Origin: Cladochytrium replicatum
Taxonomy: Eukaryota > Chytridiomycota > Chytridiomycetes > Cladochytriales > Cladochytriaceae
Direction of reading: 5' to 3'
DNA: 64,000 bases
NCBI GenBank assembly: GCA_025526935.1
Contig: JAHLKD010000096.1
Location: 62,001 to 126,000, forward strand
How positions within the stretch are numbered: the first letter of the stretch is position 1; every line of letters starts with the position of its first letter. The notes under the pieces were generated by a model. It made no database searches. It was given only the letters and a program-made list of their open reading frames with translations, and was not told the DNA's origin. Shown piece by piece: positions 33,334 through 45,275 of this stretch. Both the position numbers and the translations under genes were made by a program.

Positions 33334-35208
33334 TCAAGACGGATCATGGATCGTGGTGACATCCGGCATACCCCAACACCAATACCCCAGCGTCTTTGCA
33401 ACGAAACACAACCCTTCAGTCTCGATCCCGTCCCATCCTTCCCTCCCCCACTCGGCCCCTACGACATGATACGGCGGGAAGTTCACGCCGTCCAGAACCA
33501 CTGGTGCGCGGATCAGGAGGAAAGTTCCCCCGACGGAATCCAGACGTACGTAGTTGTTCAGCCTGACGAGGCGCTTTGATTCTTCGGAGAGGCGGGAGAG
33601 GAGGTGGAAGTTCGTCGCTAGGTCGATGAGGAGACGGGTTTCGGTGGTCGGGAAGGGGACGAAGAGCCCACCTTTTCGGATGTCTTCGCGTTCGGTTTCG
33701 TTGGGCGTTGTTCGGGGTCCGACCCATGCGTTCTGGAGAGAGAATCAAATAAGGCGTTGGTGAACCACAACCAAAAAAAAAAGAGCGGGTTGGGTTGTTG
33801 GTAGGTATATAGGCACACTCACCTGATCGTAGTCAGGGAGCTCGCCGCGGACGCAGCGGACTGTGATGATGTCTTTTTGCGATTCTAGCATGGTATCGAT
33901 GTCGTCCCAGGTGGGCATGTGCAGGACGTCGGTGTCAACCCATAGGAAATGCGTCGGTGCAGTCACAGGTGACACTGCAAACTCATCCTGATGCAACCTC
34001 GCATTTCGCATTGCACCTGCACTCGGGATCCTACCTACTGCATTGAACGCGACCATCATCGCGCGATTCCTGATCCGGGCGATCTTCCTTCTCCGTTCTG
34101 TCTGCACGGTGATCAAGTGCCGGATGGACCTGTCGACGTCCGCGCCGTCGCTAACTTTGTAGTCTGGATCGCGGAGGTGTTGGACGTAGATGGTTTGGAT
34201 GTTGAGGTTTTTGAGGATCCAGTTGCGGACAGTGCATGTAGCAAACTGGGAGTCTGCCAAGGTGGAGAGGCGGAGGATGGAGGGGTCGAAGGACGAGGTG
34301 GAGAGGAAGAGGGCCGAGAGTTGGGAGACGATGCGTTCGTATTCGTCGGGGGAGGAGACGAGGAGACCGATTGAGATCGGGGGTGTTGGGCGGGCGGATT
34401 TTGCGGGGGAGGGGACGGAGGCGAGCATGAGGAGGTGGTGGAGGAGATTGCGGCCGGTGCCCCAGCTCAGACCGTCTCTAAGGACGGAGAGGATCACGAC
34501 ATGGTGTTTTGGAGGGGTATCGAGCCATGGTGACGATGGGGATGGCGTTGGAGATGGTTCGTGGTCTGCGACGTCCGCTGCACAAGTGCAGGGTCGGGAG
34601 CGCGGGTTATGAACGCCGAGTGATCGCTCGGCTCTGAATATCTGGAAGGTTCTTTCGCCAGAGTTTGAGTTTGGATCAACGGGCCAGGTTTCGCCCACGT
34701 ATGTGCACTTGCATTTTGCACGAAGATTCAAGATTTTGGCTCGACGCTCAGAAACCGTCAATGGTGCTGTTGTCGAACTTTCGGGTTTCACAAAACGAGT
34801 CGGAATTGATGCTGCAGTGTTTGTTACAGTCGTATTAGATGCAATCGAATCTTCTTCACTGTAAAAATCTGATTCCTCAAACTCTCCGTCCATGACACCG
34901 TCAGGATCCTCGACCCAACTGGGCAGCATCACATCCCTACACACCGCCGCCTTTCCCTCTGGAATCGGTATCGAGTACTCTTTCCTCAAAGGCTCTGCAG
35001 GACCCGGTCCCCCGGGACCTCCTCCGCCCTTGGATCTCCATTTCGACCGGGTCAGAAAGAACAAGACGAGGGCAAGGAAACCGCAGATAAAGATAAGGCG
35101 GGCAAAACGGGGACCGCCGCGACGGACGAGACGGGGCGCAAAGAGTCTTGAAGAGCCGCGGGGAGTGTATATTCCGATGACAGGGGCTGTGGTTCTATCA
35201 GGGGGCAT
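33334..35208 (-). CDS. GT62 mannosyltransferase, Anp1/Mnn9 family
   Basis: Two exons, 35208-33823 and 33732-33334, encode about 594 residues. A type II signal anchor lies near residues 36-55 (RLIFICGFLALVLFFLTR), so the enzyme faces the Golgi lumen. The catalytic part starts with HHVVILSVLRDG and contains LWVDTDVLHMP, a DxD-type metal and donor site. Near the end are VGGTFLLIRAPVV, NFPPYHV and IETEGLCFVAKTLG, hallmarks of the Anp1/Mnn9/Van1 subunits of fungal mannan polymerase. It is expected to extend alpha-1,6-mannan on glycoproteins. A long low-complexity stem follows the anchor. The gene lies just upstream of the arrestin-GRDP gene on the same strand. Confidence 0.88.
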
Positions 35209-35725
35209 TTGGTCTTAGCGAGGAGCGAAAGTTTCATCAGCACACGGAGAACAAGAAATGGATATTTACAGACTTGGAGATGTTCGCCAAAATACATGAA
35301 TTGCAGATAAGCAACCATAAACTTTGTAGGTATCTACGGTTTTAAAATACAATAATAACTGTACAACTTTATAATATGAACGAATGTACTACCAATTCAC
35401 ATGTGTGCAAATCCAACCACTAGTTGGAAATAATGCACACAAAATGGCAGTGCATGGGGAGTGGAGACGGAAAGTAAACTGCTTTGAAGATTTTCACTGT
35501 TGAGCAACAGCTGGAGTCAGAGACAAGTCATCAGGGTGAACAAGATAGCAAAAGTAAAATACAACTGAAGGATCAAAGGTACACGGTTGACAGCATCACG
35601 AACAAAAGCACGCAAAACGACTCGAGCAGTTGGCAAGATCATAGACATCAAAGTCAGATATTTCATAAGAAATGAAGTGTTCACAAATAAGGGGGACAAA
35701 ATAAGAACGACAGATCAACTCCAAA
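35209..35725. other. Intergenic stretch left of the LINE remnant
   Basis: No gene is visible. Reading frames of about 60 residues at 35.5-35.7 kb on both strands have no recognisable content. Part of this could be eroded LINE sequence. Confidence 0.35.
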
Positions 35726-37060
35726 ATGGAAGCTGCTTTGCTTTGTTGTGTTATTTTCTTAGACATTAAAGCAGCGTATGACACTGTGCATAGGCCTCTT
35801 TTGTGGGAACATCCTTGTCAATTTCCGAGAGTTCCAAATGGTTTGATCTCTGTTTTGATCAGCATGTTTGATCATTGTTCTTCTCAGGTTGTTGCAGAGA
35901 ATTGTGCTTCTGATATGTTTTCACTTCCACGAGGTGTTTTTCAAGGTTCTGTTTTGTCTCCATTTTTGTACTCAGTTTTCATCAATCCTTTAGAGCAGCT
36001 CCCTCCTTCTCATCTTGCTAGGTTTTCTAATAATACTCCTGTTTCAAGTAGTTGGTTTTTGCTGATGACATAGCTTTGTTTTCTGCCACACTGAGCAAGC
36101 CCAATGTGCGTTGAAAATTGGTGAAGATTTGCTTTAGCTTCTCATTTTGTGTTTTCCCCTTCAAAGTGTGCTGTGTTGTCGTTTCAGTAGTTGCCCACCC
36201 CCTTGAAGCTTCATGGCTCTGCCCTCCCTGTTGAGGTTTCATTTAGGTACCTTGGTCACTATTTACTATTGCAGGGTTTGATCTTGCTGCAACTATTGAC
36301 CATCGCATAGATAAAGCTCGTGCCTCATTGCATCTTTTTGTACCTTATGTCTTGTACTTTGGTGGGTCTGCTACTCGTGTTGCCAGGTTATTATTTCTGT
36401 CTTTTATTCAACCTTCACTTGAGTTTGGTTTAGCACTTGTTTGTCCTTCTGCTGCTCAGCTTCCGGTGCTCGAGCGTTTCTATTATCATGTACTGTGTCA
36501 TCTGTTTTTGCTAGCCCATACCACTTCACGTGTTCGCTTGTTGTCTACATTTGAGTTCAGGCTGATGTACCTTCAGGCACGTATGTTTGCTCACTGGTCC
36601 AGTGATTCCAGCCCTCTGTTGCTCTCTGCTGTGTTGCAATTCTATTGGTCATCTCCAGTTGGTTATGGTTCCTCTCTTTATGTTTCAGCTTGTCACAATG
36701 ATCTCATTGCCCCTATGCACGTTGTGCCCCCACTTCATCCGTTGATGTTGCATTTCAGTACTCTTCTATCCCAGCAAAAGAAGGTTCAAGCAACCCTTCA
36801 CGTGTGACAGTACCCCAATTCCCAGAGCGATATCGGCGGTTCGGTCATATGCACTTAAGTACAATTCTTCATACAGGTCGCTGCTTGGGATTAAGATGCC
36901 GGAGATCAATGATGATGCTGTTGTTATTGTACACAGTTCTCTTGAAGATTGTATCTTACGCAATAAGACAAAGATGGCACATCGTTGCGGACGTTTGATT
37001 TATCCACCCCGCAAGCAGTGTTGTCGCTGTCATGCTGCAACTCTCCAGACTTGATAGTTG
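35726..37060 (+). mobile_element. LINE (non-LTR retrotransposon) reverse-transcriptase remnant
   Basis: The reading starts inside a reverse transcriptase with LDIKAAYDTVHRPLLWEHPC, followed by RGVFQGSVLSPFLYSVFINPL and, after a frame change near 36.05 kb, ADDIAL, the catalytic YADD-like block. Further on (36328-36807) comes a long stretch typical of LINE C-terminal domains (FIQPSLEFGLALVCPSAAQL). The N-terminal endonuclease and the first RT blocks are missing, so the copy is 5'-truncated, as is usual for target-primed insertion. At least two frame changes make it inactive. It sits between the GT62 gene and ataxin-2. Confidence 0.8.
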
Positions 37061-37320
37061 ATATCTAATTGATTGTACTGTGGAGTTTTCAAGTGGCTTG
37101 ATTGACTCCCATCAATCACAACGAACGAAGGAACGAACCGGACGGCATCTGGGCATCTGGGCATCTGGGTACAAGACGCTCTTCGGAAACGAACACCCTG
37201 CGAATCTCTGCGCTCTCTGAACCATCTCTGCTCTCGCTTCTCTCTTGCAACCAGAACACTTTCGCTTCACAACCGAAAAAAAATAGCACCCGTGCTGATT
37301 ATTGACTCACCTCCACATCA

Positions 37321-40300
37321 ATGAGCTCTCGCAAATCATCCCAATCTCAAGCGGGCTCGCCTGCATTGTCGGCTGTGACCCCATCTCCAACCCAGTTGTC
37401 TGCGAACCCCCTGCCCCAACGCTCCAACACCCAAAAGCACTCTAACGGTCCCTCGAACAAGAAGGACTACCACAGACAGAACTCGAACGACTCTTACTCC
37501 TCAAACAACCAATACAATAATAACTACCATTCCAGGTATATATAATACCCCCCTCCCTCGCTCTGCCGCATCCTAACAAGCGACTGACAATTCTGCACAA
37601 CAGGAATCCCAGCCAGGGAAGCAACTCCAGTGGGGGCGAACGATACGATAGGAATGACAGAAACGACCGACAAGGTCCCCCTGGAAACCGCCGCTGGACC
37701 GGCCAACACTACTACAACAATCGAAATGACAGAGGCGACTATCCTCCTCGGGGCGACCGCTACTACGACCAGGATGGAAACAACAACAGCGGTGGAGGTG
37801 GTTACTACAATTACAGGAAGCAGATGTCGAACGGCCACGATTACAACTCAAACTCTGGTGGGCCGGGTCAGGCAAACTCTAATATCGACCGCTCGCAGCA
37901 CCATCGCTTGCTCTTTGTTCTCATGAACATGGTCGTATGTGTTTAATGACCATTTATTCAGTTTTAGCATTGTTTAATGTTCATTAATCCCTAAGGGATC
38001 GCGGGTCGAGGTTACTGTCAAAAACGGAGTGACATACGAAGGAATTTTCCACAGTGCATCTCCTCAGGACGACATGGGTGTCTGTCTGAAAATGGCACGA
38101 ATGAAGATGCCATCTGAACCCTCTACCAACGGTGCTGCCACGAAGAAGAACACGAACCCGCTCATCCGAAACCTTGTCATCTTGGGGAAGGACGTCTGCT
38201 CCTTCAGCTGCACTTCTGTGGATTTCACTGCAACGGCCAAAGCCGCGCGAGAACGTGAAGGTACAGTGGAATTGTATTGAGTAAAACATTCCCTCATTTC
38301 TCTTAATTTCAGCTTTTGCTACCGACACCTCGATCAGTGGGGCTACTGGCGACGTTCGAGAGCGTGAACTCCAGAAATGGATCAGTGTGGAGGGCGAGGC
38401 ACTCGAAGGAGACATGGATCTTGATGGAGCAGCCAAAGCTCGTGGCGGAAAGGATACCGCATGGGACCAGTTCACCATCAACGAAAAGCTCTTTGGTGTA
38501 ACCACGGACTTTAAGGAAGAACTGTACACAACCACGATTGATAAGGACGACCCCGAATACGAAAAGAAGGCAGCCATCGCTGACCGTTTAGCCCGCGAAA
38601 TTGAAAAGGTGACCCAAGTGGTTGGTTTTGCTCCGTATTTAAACTCATTTTACTTTCCAGACCGCAACTACCAACTTGCACGTAGCCGAGGAGCGTAATC
38701 AGGTGGTGATCGAGGATGGAACAACCTTCGCCGCAGACGAAGAGGATCGCTACGGCGCTGTCCTTCGATACGTCCCGCCACAAGTTCGCGCCAAACAAGC
38801 CGGACTCTCCGCCGCTACTGGCCCGCGCTCGGTCTCCACAAACTCGCCAGCCCCGGTTAGCGCCACCGCCTCGCTCTCGCTCTCAACCCCCACAACCAAA
38901 GACAAGCCCTCCCCAGTGTCCGACAAGCCCGGGGTCAAATCCATCTCTGAGAAACACTCTGTCAAGTTCGCGGACACCCTTCGCGAGAAGCCCGAAAGGT
39001 CGCCAGCGGGCAGTAGCCGCACCGACGCCGAACGGGAGCGCGAGAAGATCCTGTTGGAGCGCTTCGAGCGCATGGCGAAGCTGCACCCACTCCCGCACGA
39101 GAAGGGGAAAACCGCTAGCCCCGGCGCGCCACTGTCAAAGCTGACCGACAAAAAGACCCTTTTCGACAACACCAACACGCCGCTGTTCCTCAGCAAGGAA
39201 GCGACGGTGAAGCACGAGGTCGTGAGTAAGTTTAGGGAGTTCAGCGCAAAGGAGAAGCAGAGCCTGATGGAGCGCAAGCAGCTTTTGATGAAGAAAGAGA
39301 AGCACGGCATCTTGAGCGAGTTCAAGCAGTTCAGTGTCAGCTTCAAGCTCTCAACACCTCCGCCGGAAGATCTGTTGCCGATCCTGCGGAAGGAGGGCGC
39401 TAAGAGCGCTGGAGAGCTGAAGCTTTCGGATGAGGGGTTGGCAAGTGGGTCGAATGAGGCGGCAGCCAAAGTTGAGAAGAATGACGGGAAAGATGTGCCA
39501 AAGGCTGAGAAGAAGGGAGCCGATGAGAAAGAGGCTAGCCCTGTGGTCAAACCCGCCGCCACAGAGGGTGAAGCTCCGTTGGAAGCGAGCAAGTCGCCCT
39601 CGCCGACACCCACCACAACTTCGGAGGTTACGACCTCGAGCGAGAAGAAGTCAGATTTCAAGTTCAACGTTGACGCTATGGAGTTCAAGATGAACCCTGG
39701 GGCGGTCGAATTCGTGCCTGGCGGTGCAGCTCCAAACAACGCGGGTTACTCAAAGTCACCCGGTCAGCCCGACAAAGTAGGAATTTTGAAAGAATTGATC
39801 ATGTTGATCTGATGATTTGTCTTTTGATAGTCGCCGTTCTTTGGCAACAAACGCCCAAACAGGAACTCAAACTACCCCTCAGTGCGTGGGCAATATGTGA
39901 AAGGTTTCCAGAAGAACTCGTCAGTCTCACCGAAGCCTTCCCATGTCGGTAAGTCATTTAATACCCCATTTGCTCCCCCCCCCCCTTTCCGTGGCACTCA
40001 AAATGCCAATAATTTCCGGGACCACCTTCTGTCAGGAAGCACGCATTTTCTCCCTCCGTTGTGTGATGTTCTGTCATTATTCGAGTCTACGATTTTCGGT
40101 CCAAAAAGTCCCTCAACCCCAAAAACTACGTTTCTTTCGTTATCATTTAAAAGCTCCCCAATGGCCCGTTGGAAAAAACCCTTACCGCTACGCCATTCCC
40201 ATCATTCCGGCAGCAGCACCCATGCCGCCCCACCACATCCCCGGCGTCCAACCCGCGGCCGCCGTCGTCATGGCGCCACCCGTCGTCCCCCTCGGCGTCC

Positions 40301-41297
40301 CGATCCCGATCCCTGCCGGCCCGCCGCCCCCGTCCGGTCCGCAGTCGTCCTCGAGCTCGTCGTCCGCGCTCGGATCGTCGCCGAACGGCAACCTGACCAC
40401 GACTGGGAGCGCGAACCCGTCGCCTGTGCCCCCGAACGGGACGCCGACGCCGCCACCGGCGGGGTACGAGGAAGGTCAGCAGGTGATGGGGCAGCCGATG
40501 CCAGGTATGATGCCTGGACAGGCGATGTACCCGGTCGAAGGGGGGTACTACCCGTACCCGATGCCGCCGTACGGAGCGTTCAGGGTGAGTTACAATCTGA
40601 GTTTTTGCATAAACTTGCTTGGTTAAAAATATAATTTTTTTTGTCGGATGCAGCCACCTATGGTTGGACGGTTTGTCCAGCAGGTTCCGATGGCGCCTGG
40701 TGGGCAGATGGCGTTTGTTCCGGTAACCTTATTCGAAAGCAGATCTTTTTTGAGCGTGCTCTGACGTTTTTCACTTTGTTTTTAGTACGTTCCTGGTGCG
40801 ACGTTTGCAGGGCCGATGCCAGGCGCTGTGTACGCAGCGGGGCCGCAAGGGTACCCGGTTGCCTTCCAAGGACCCGTCGCAGGCGGACCCGGTCGTGGGC
40901 CTTTCATTCCACAGATTTACCAAGGTATATATTATCGGCGTGCGTCAAACCTTATTGGTTCTTGGCTGATTGTTTTTTGTTTTGTGTACAGGTCCGATGA
41001 TGTACCCTGGTGAAATGGTGCCGTTTCAGCAACCAATGATGATCCCGGTGCCTGGGCAGGGATGGCAGCCTGCACATCCTGACGGCATGCATATGAGTAC
41101 GTTTGGGAGTTGTAATGGGGAGGTTTGCGTTTGCTGATTGAGGGCTCTTATTGTAGTGGATGGCTCGCAAGCGGGGTCTGCGCCGAGCACGGGTGCGCCG
41201 ACACCGACGCCTGGAAGTCACCAGGGTTCAAATATCCCTGGCAGCCCGAGCATGGGAGGCAGCGTTAGCGCAGATGCGACCACACCTGGTGCAGAGT
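37321..41297 (+). CDS. Ataxin-2/Pbp1 homolog
   Basis: Eleven exons fit in phase: 37321-37535, 37604-37934, 37996-38260, 38313-38608, 38661-39776, 39831-39948, 40154-40584, 40654-40722, 40786-40924, 40992-41096 and 41157-41297. The product is close to 1,040 residues. A Q/N/S-rich and Arg/Gly-rich N-terminus precedes the LSm domain (LMNMVGSRVEVTVKNGVTYEG). The LSm-associated domain follows, with WDQFTINEKLFGV and TTTNLHVAEERN-like landmarks. A PAM2 motif (KMNPGAVEFVPG) then binds poly(A)-binding protein. A long Pro/Gly/Met/Gln-rich tail ends GSVSADATTPGAE. Pbp1/ataxin-2 acts in mRNA stability, translation and stress granules. The domain order is canonical. Confidence 0.92.
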
Positions 41298-41688
41298 AAA
41301 AATATACCAGTTCGAGTTTGTGAATTTGACTTTTTTTTGAATATCTTGGGACGACTTTTTTGTTTGATTCTGCTTTAGTTTCTTTTGTTACTTTCTTGTA
41401 ATGACTTGTTTTGTTTGTAACCCTTTTTTGTTGTGTGCCAAAGTTTTCGTTTTCTTCTCTGTGAGTTGGTGGGTGGTACTTTCTTCTTTGTTTTGGGGTT
41501 GTTTTCTGATGTATGTGTTCCTATTGTTCCCTATAAAAATGTTTCTTCGTTTTTGTTCTTTACTTCAACGATACTTGTTTTGTTTCAATACTCCCTTCAC
41601 CAAAAATACAATCCTCAAACCCCTTTTTCATCTTTGCTTGGTCACCTTCCTTTATTTGGCGTTTGTTTCGAAGTTAAAAAAATTTGAC
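41298..41688. other. 3' UTR of ataxin-2 and promoter of the next gene
   Basis: T-rich sequence. An in-frame open stretch upstream of 41689 is Phe/Leu/Cys-rich purely because of the T-richness and is not taken as coding. Confidence 0.5.
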
Positions 41689-43755
41689 ATGCAAGAGTCC
41701 CACTGCGGTGAGTCCGGATCAGAGCCGGATCATCTCGTTCTGGCCACATCCAATGCACAGCACAGTCTCTCCCGGCTATCGACCCACTACAAGAACCTAT
41801 GGTCGCTATCTCTGGCCTTTTGCGATGCCGTGAATCCCTTGTTCCTCCGCACGAGCCTCTCCCAATTCGCCGCTCTGGGCTTCCTCGACCTCTCGTTCCT
41901 CACCTTATCCCCGGCCTCCGGATCATCCGTCCCAAGCACCCCGCTGGACTACATCACGCTCCAAGAGTCGATCCGCGAGATGACGGTCCTGCGCCTCCAC
42001 CTCTTCGGCTGCACCGCTCTCGACACCTTCCCAAAAAGACTCGAAAAATCCTCGCTACCGCGTTCGCGGAGCGTAGGTGTGATCCCGCATGTCGCGCGCG
42101 GGTTCGCGATCGTCGCGCTGCCGAACGTGTTTGAGTTGGACGGGTTGGTCGTAAGCGCTGAGGAGCGCGGTGCGTGGACGGAGTATTTCGTGCGGGATCC
42201 GGTCGGGGTGCGCGATGAGAGGGCGAGGAAGATGTGGGTTGCGGCGGCTTCGACGAAGACGATGACGGGGAGGACGGGGAAGGTGTGGACGAAGAGGGCG
42301 AGGGAGGCCATTGCAGGGATGCCGGTGGATGTGTTGATGTCGAGGGAAACGGATCACATTCGATGTCGGGCTCTCGTTGACGAGCTTGTTGAGGGTGTGC
42401 GGAGATGGGGTTGTTTTGGGGGTGAGGAAGGGGAGGCGTTCGCTAGGGATGCGATGACGTTTGTCAATGCACAGGGTTCGCCAACGTGTAACATGTACGG
42501 AGCGATTGTGCGGTCGAGGATCGAGGTTGTCTGCATCCTAATGGGTTATTGTCTGAATCCTGAGCTAGACAAAGCTTTCGTGATAGGTGTCGTTGCGGAG
42601 GCGATTCGAGCACACAAAATCTCGCTCAGTGGAACAGAGTGGATCTGGTCGGTACGATTCTCCCCGGTGCTTTGGCGGCGACAGGATATGCTGCAACTGA
42701 TTGCGCTCTTGATTGCGAGGATCGAAGATGACTTGTGTACAGGTACCTGTTGTGACGGAGTTTACAAAGAAAATGCAAATATTTGTTTATCAACAGAAAT
42801 GGCCACGCTGGATGCGTCGGAGCTTCATATTACACCGTATACTATGTTGCTGCTCAAAGTCGCCTTGCAGCACCTCACACAAACTCTCTATTTGCAACAT
42901 GCGAACACAAGGTTGCGCCAAACCACAACCTCCTACGAGAAGAACTCCATTGAACTCCACTCCATACTTGCCAAGAACGACCAAAAACGCAAATCCCCCG
43001 ATCAAAAACAACACCTTCCAGCCTTCGACTACTTGTTATCGGACTCTGGTGGGAAACAAGCTCTCGACATTCCTGACTTACTCAAAGCGGAATTTGCTCT
43101 TCTGTTCCTCGAATGCATACCGTTCTTCACCATATCAAGTTTCTCCGATTCCGCTTTCCTCAGGTCATTCGAGCAAATTCATTCGACGTACCGCTGGTCC
43201 GTCACCACGCTCCTCGAATCTGTCCAGCCATTCGCTACGCGTCGCCTGTACAAAGACGGGCCGACCGTTTTGGAATGGACCAAGCTTGATCGTACCTCAT
43301 TCACCCCACTGACGGATCCATCAACATGGGAACAGAAAGCGGATAACGTGAAAGTCAGTCTATCGCAGATCATGACTGGTCCGACGCACACGCGACCGAA
43401 ACGGGCGGACGTGGAGACGATGGAGTTGTGTGATGCGTTGGCGTTTGCGGGATCGAAGTCCGCTGTCAACATCGCAGAAAATATCAAGTGGTTCCTTGAG
43501 TGCGAGGTAGAGGAACACCTTGCGGGAACTAAAGAATGGGATCCTTCGGATGGACGATGTTGGGGCTACGCTGAATCTGGGGAGGATGACCATCCGTTCT
43601 CAGTGCGGGACCCGAAGTTGATGTCCATGGAAGCGTATGCGACGGAGAACCGGTGGAGGCTTTGTTCTGGGTGTGAGGCAGTGGTTCGAACAGTTCATCT
43701 AGCCCATGAGAGGGAAATTTTGGTGCCCGAGAACTGTGTTCAATTCGACAATTGA
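41689..43755 (+). CDS. Leucine-rich-repeat-like protein, unknown function
   Basis: A single exon of 688 residues, taken from the Met at 41689 (MQESHCGESGSEPDH) because sequence upstream looks like T-rich UTR. The N-terminal 130 residues have LRR-like spacing (LWSLSLAFCDAVNPLFL, LGFLDLSFLTL, MTVLRLHLFGC) and an LRR-cap-like block, IVALPNVFELDGLVVSAEER. The rest is mixed helix-rich sequence without a motif I can name, with a Cys-containing C-terminus (RLCSGCEAVVRTVH). LRR regions usually mediate protein contacts. No membrane segment or signal peptide is visible. The long intact frame and compositional change at the chosen start support a real gene. Confidence 0.75.
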   Translation: MQESHCGESGSEPDHLVLATSNAQHSLSRLSTHYKNLWSLSLAFCDAVNPLFLRTSLSQFAALGFLDLSFLTLSPASGSSVPSTPLDYITLQESIREMTVLRLHLFGCTALDTFPKRLEKSSLPRSRSVGVIPHVARGFAIVALPNVFELDGLVVSAEERGAWTEYFVRDPVGVRDERARKMWVAAASTKTMTGRTGKVWTKRAREAIAGMPVDVLMSRETDHIRCRALVDELVEGVRRWGCFGGEEGEAFARDAMTFVNAQGSPTCNMYGAIVRSRIEVVCILMGYCLNPELDKAFVIGVVAEAIRAHKISLSGTEWIWSVRFSPVLWRRQDMLQLIALLIARIEDDLCTGTCCDGVYKENANICLSTEMATLDASELHITPYTMLLLKVALQHLTQTLYLQHANTRLRQTTTSYEKNSIELHSILAKNDQKRKSPDQKQHLPAFDYLLSDSGGKQALDIPDLLKAEFALLFLECIPFFTISSFSDSAFLRSFEQIHSTYRWSVTTLLESVQPFATRRLYKDGPTVLEWTKLDRTSFTPLTDPSTWEQKADNVKVSLSQIMTGPTHTRPKRADVETMELCDALAFAGSKSAVNIAENIKWFLECEVEEHLAGTKEWDPSDGRCWGYAESGEDDHPFSVRDPKLMSMEAYATENRWRLCSGCEAVVRTVHLAHEREILVPENCVQFDN

Positions 43756-43980
43756 TTACATTGTTAGCTTTTCTATGGACATCACTGCCAGCACGGATTC
43801 AAACGACTATGGAGTCCCCTACAAACCATCCTCTCCATTATGTGCTTCCTGTGCCGTCGAAAACAACCCGGCATCAAATGTGGCACGATGTCATTTGCCC
43901 ACGTGAGAAAACCAACCCGTGCGAAAAAATAGATCACTCCTCGCAATGGGACGGGCGTGGGTAGCTTCCGGTGTTGCCTC

Positions 43981-43988
43981 TATAAATT
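43981..43988 (+). promoter_or_regulatory. TATA box of the small heat-shock gene
   Basis: TATAAATT lies 93 bases upstream of the ATG at 44074, within an otherwise GC-rich promoter. No clear heat-shock element array is visible by eye. Confidence 0.5.
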
Positions 43989-44073
43989 AGCAGGGCTTCA
44001 ACAAGGATCATATCCCCACAAGCAAATCGCATCTCAACAGCAACAAACCAACAAATCAAATCACCAATTCAAA

Positions 44074-44742
44074 ATGGGTCTCTTCAGCTTTGCCGCCAAG
44101 GTCGGAATTCTTGCCTATGCCTACGACTGGGCTACTCGTGATCGCAGTGAGAATTCGGAGCAGAGAAATGCAAAAGCCGAAGCGAAGCGTCTGGAATGGG
44201 CTAGGAAATGGGATGAGGCGTTGACGTAAGTTGCCCGCACACATTAACTGGACAATTGACTGAAGATTTTTCCCTCTCGATTCAGAACCATGACGGACGC
44301 CGCATCCTCGGATGAAAAGGTGCGGGAATGGTCGAACCACTTCCAAACCCACTTCCGCCGCTACGAAGAAAACTGCGGCACGATCCGTAACCCGCGAAGC
44401 TGGGTCGAACGCGGCAGCGATTCAGACTACACTCTCATCGTCGAGGTTCCAGGCCTGAAAAAGGAGGACTTCAAGATCGCCTCGATCGACGAGTCGCATC
44501 AGATCTCCGTCAAGGGGACCACGCGGCCCATCATCCCGACGGTAACGCGGAAGTCCGAGGATGGAGAGAAGGTGATGTCGAGACAAGTGCGTGAGCCGTG
44601 CGTGAGGAAGGTCGATGCGAAGGTGTTCGTGCCCACTCTGGCGGACATCAAGAATGCCAAGGTTGCAACTTTGGAGGACGGAGTGTTGCGCATCACGATG
44701 CCGGGCAAAGACACATCTGGCCGACAAATCCCGATTGCGTGA
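44074..44742 (+). CDS. Small heat-shock protein (HSP20/alpha-crystallin)
   Basis: Two exons, 44074-44225 and 44286-44742, encode about 202 residues. The alpha-crystallin domain covers about residues 95-195. It has SDYTLIVEVPGLKKEDF, ISVKG and, near the end, ATLEDGVLRITMPGKD, the usual GVL-type block. The N-terminus begins MGLFSFAAKVGILAYAYDWA, a hydrophobic stretch, and is followed by a Lys/Glu-rich helix. Small heat-shock proteins hold unfolding proteins for refolding. The insert of about 30 residues between the two halves of the beta-sandwich (TTRPIIPTVTRK onward) is polar. The C-terminal IPIA resembles the IxI anchoring motif. Confidence 0.85.
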
Positions 44743-45275
44743 GCTGAATTTGATTAATTGCCTCAAACATTTGGGATGAGGAAGGTCGGGCCTTGGGTGT
44801 TCGTGTTCAGTTCTTGCGAACACATCCAGTATGACGAATGCGATGCTGGGCAAGTAATGTTCTCGGGGGACAACAATCATGGGGTTACTTTTTTTAATCA
44901 TGTGTGGATTCTCTATGCCATGTTCATTTTGTTTTGTATCTTTTGTCATGAGAAATCATCGGGCCTCGTACCTTAAATCGTAAATATGCGAAAATTCTTT
45001 GATTTTGCCCACAACCCTTAGGCAACTCCAATCATAATTCCAAATCACAATCACAGCTTGTTCCTTTCAACCGCCCACATCCCATTCACCTGTGATTACT
45101 TCCGACCGTCAGTCCATCATACCTTTTTACCCAGACTCATATTCAACATCGTTTCCCATCTGAAAGCCAGTTACAGAATCATCTCTTTCCCATATCAACC
45201 CCAAAGGAAGCTGGTATCTGACAAGCCAATCCTCACACCATCCAGAATCCTATCTTTTGGCTACGTTCTCCAACA

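Noticed and set aside
38750-39739. Long minus-strand frame of 329 residues
   Set aside because: It lies antisense to ataxin-2 exon 5, whose plus-strand reading has the conserved LsmAD end and PAM2 motif and joins flanking exons in phase.
41401-41688. N-terminal extension of the LRR-like protein rich in Phe, Leu and Cys
   Set aside because: The bases are T-rich UTR-like sequence after ataxin-2; the composition changes sharply at the Met at 41689.
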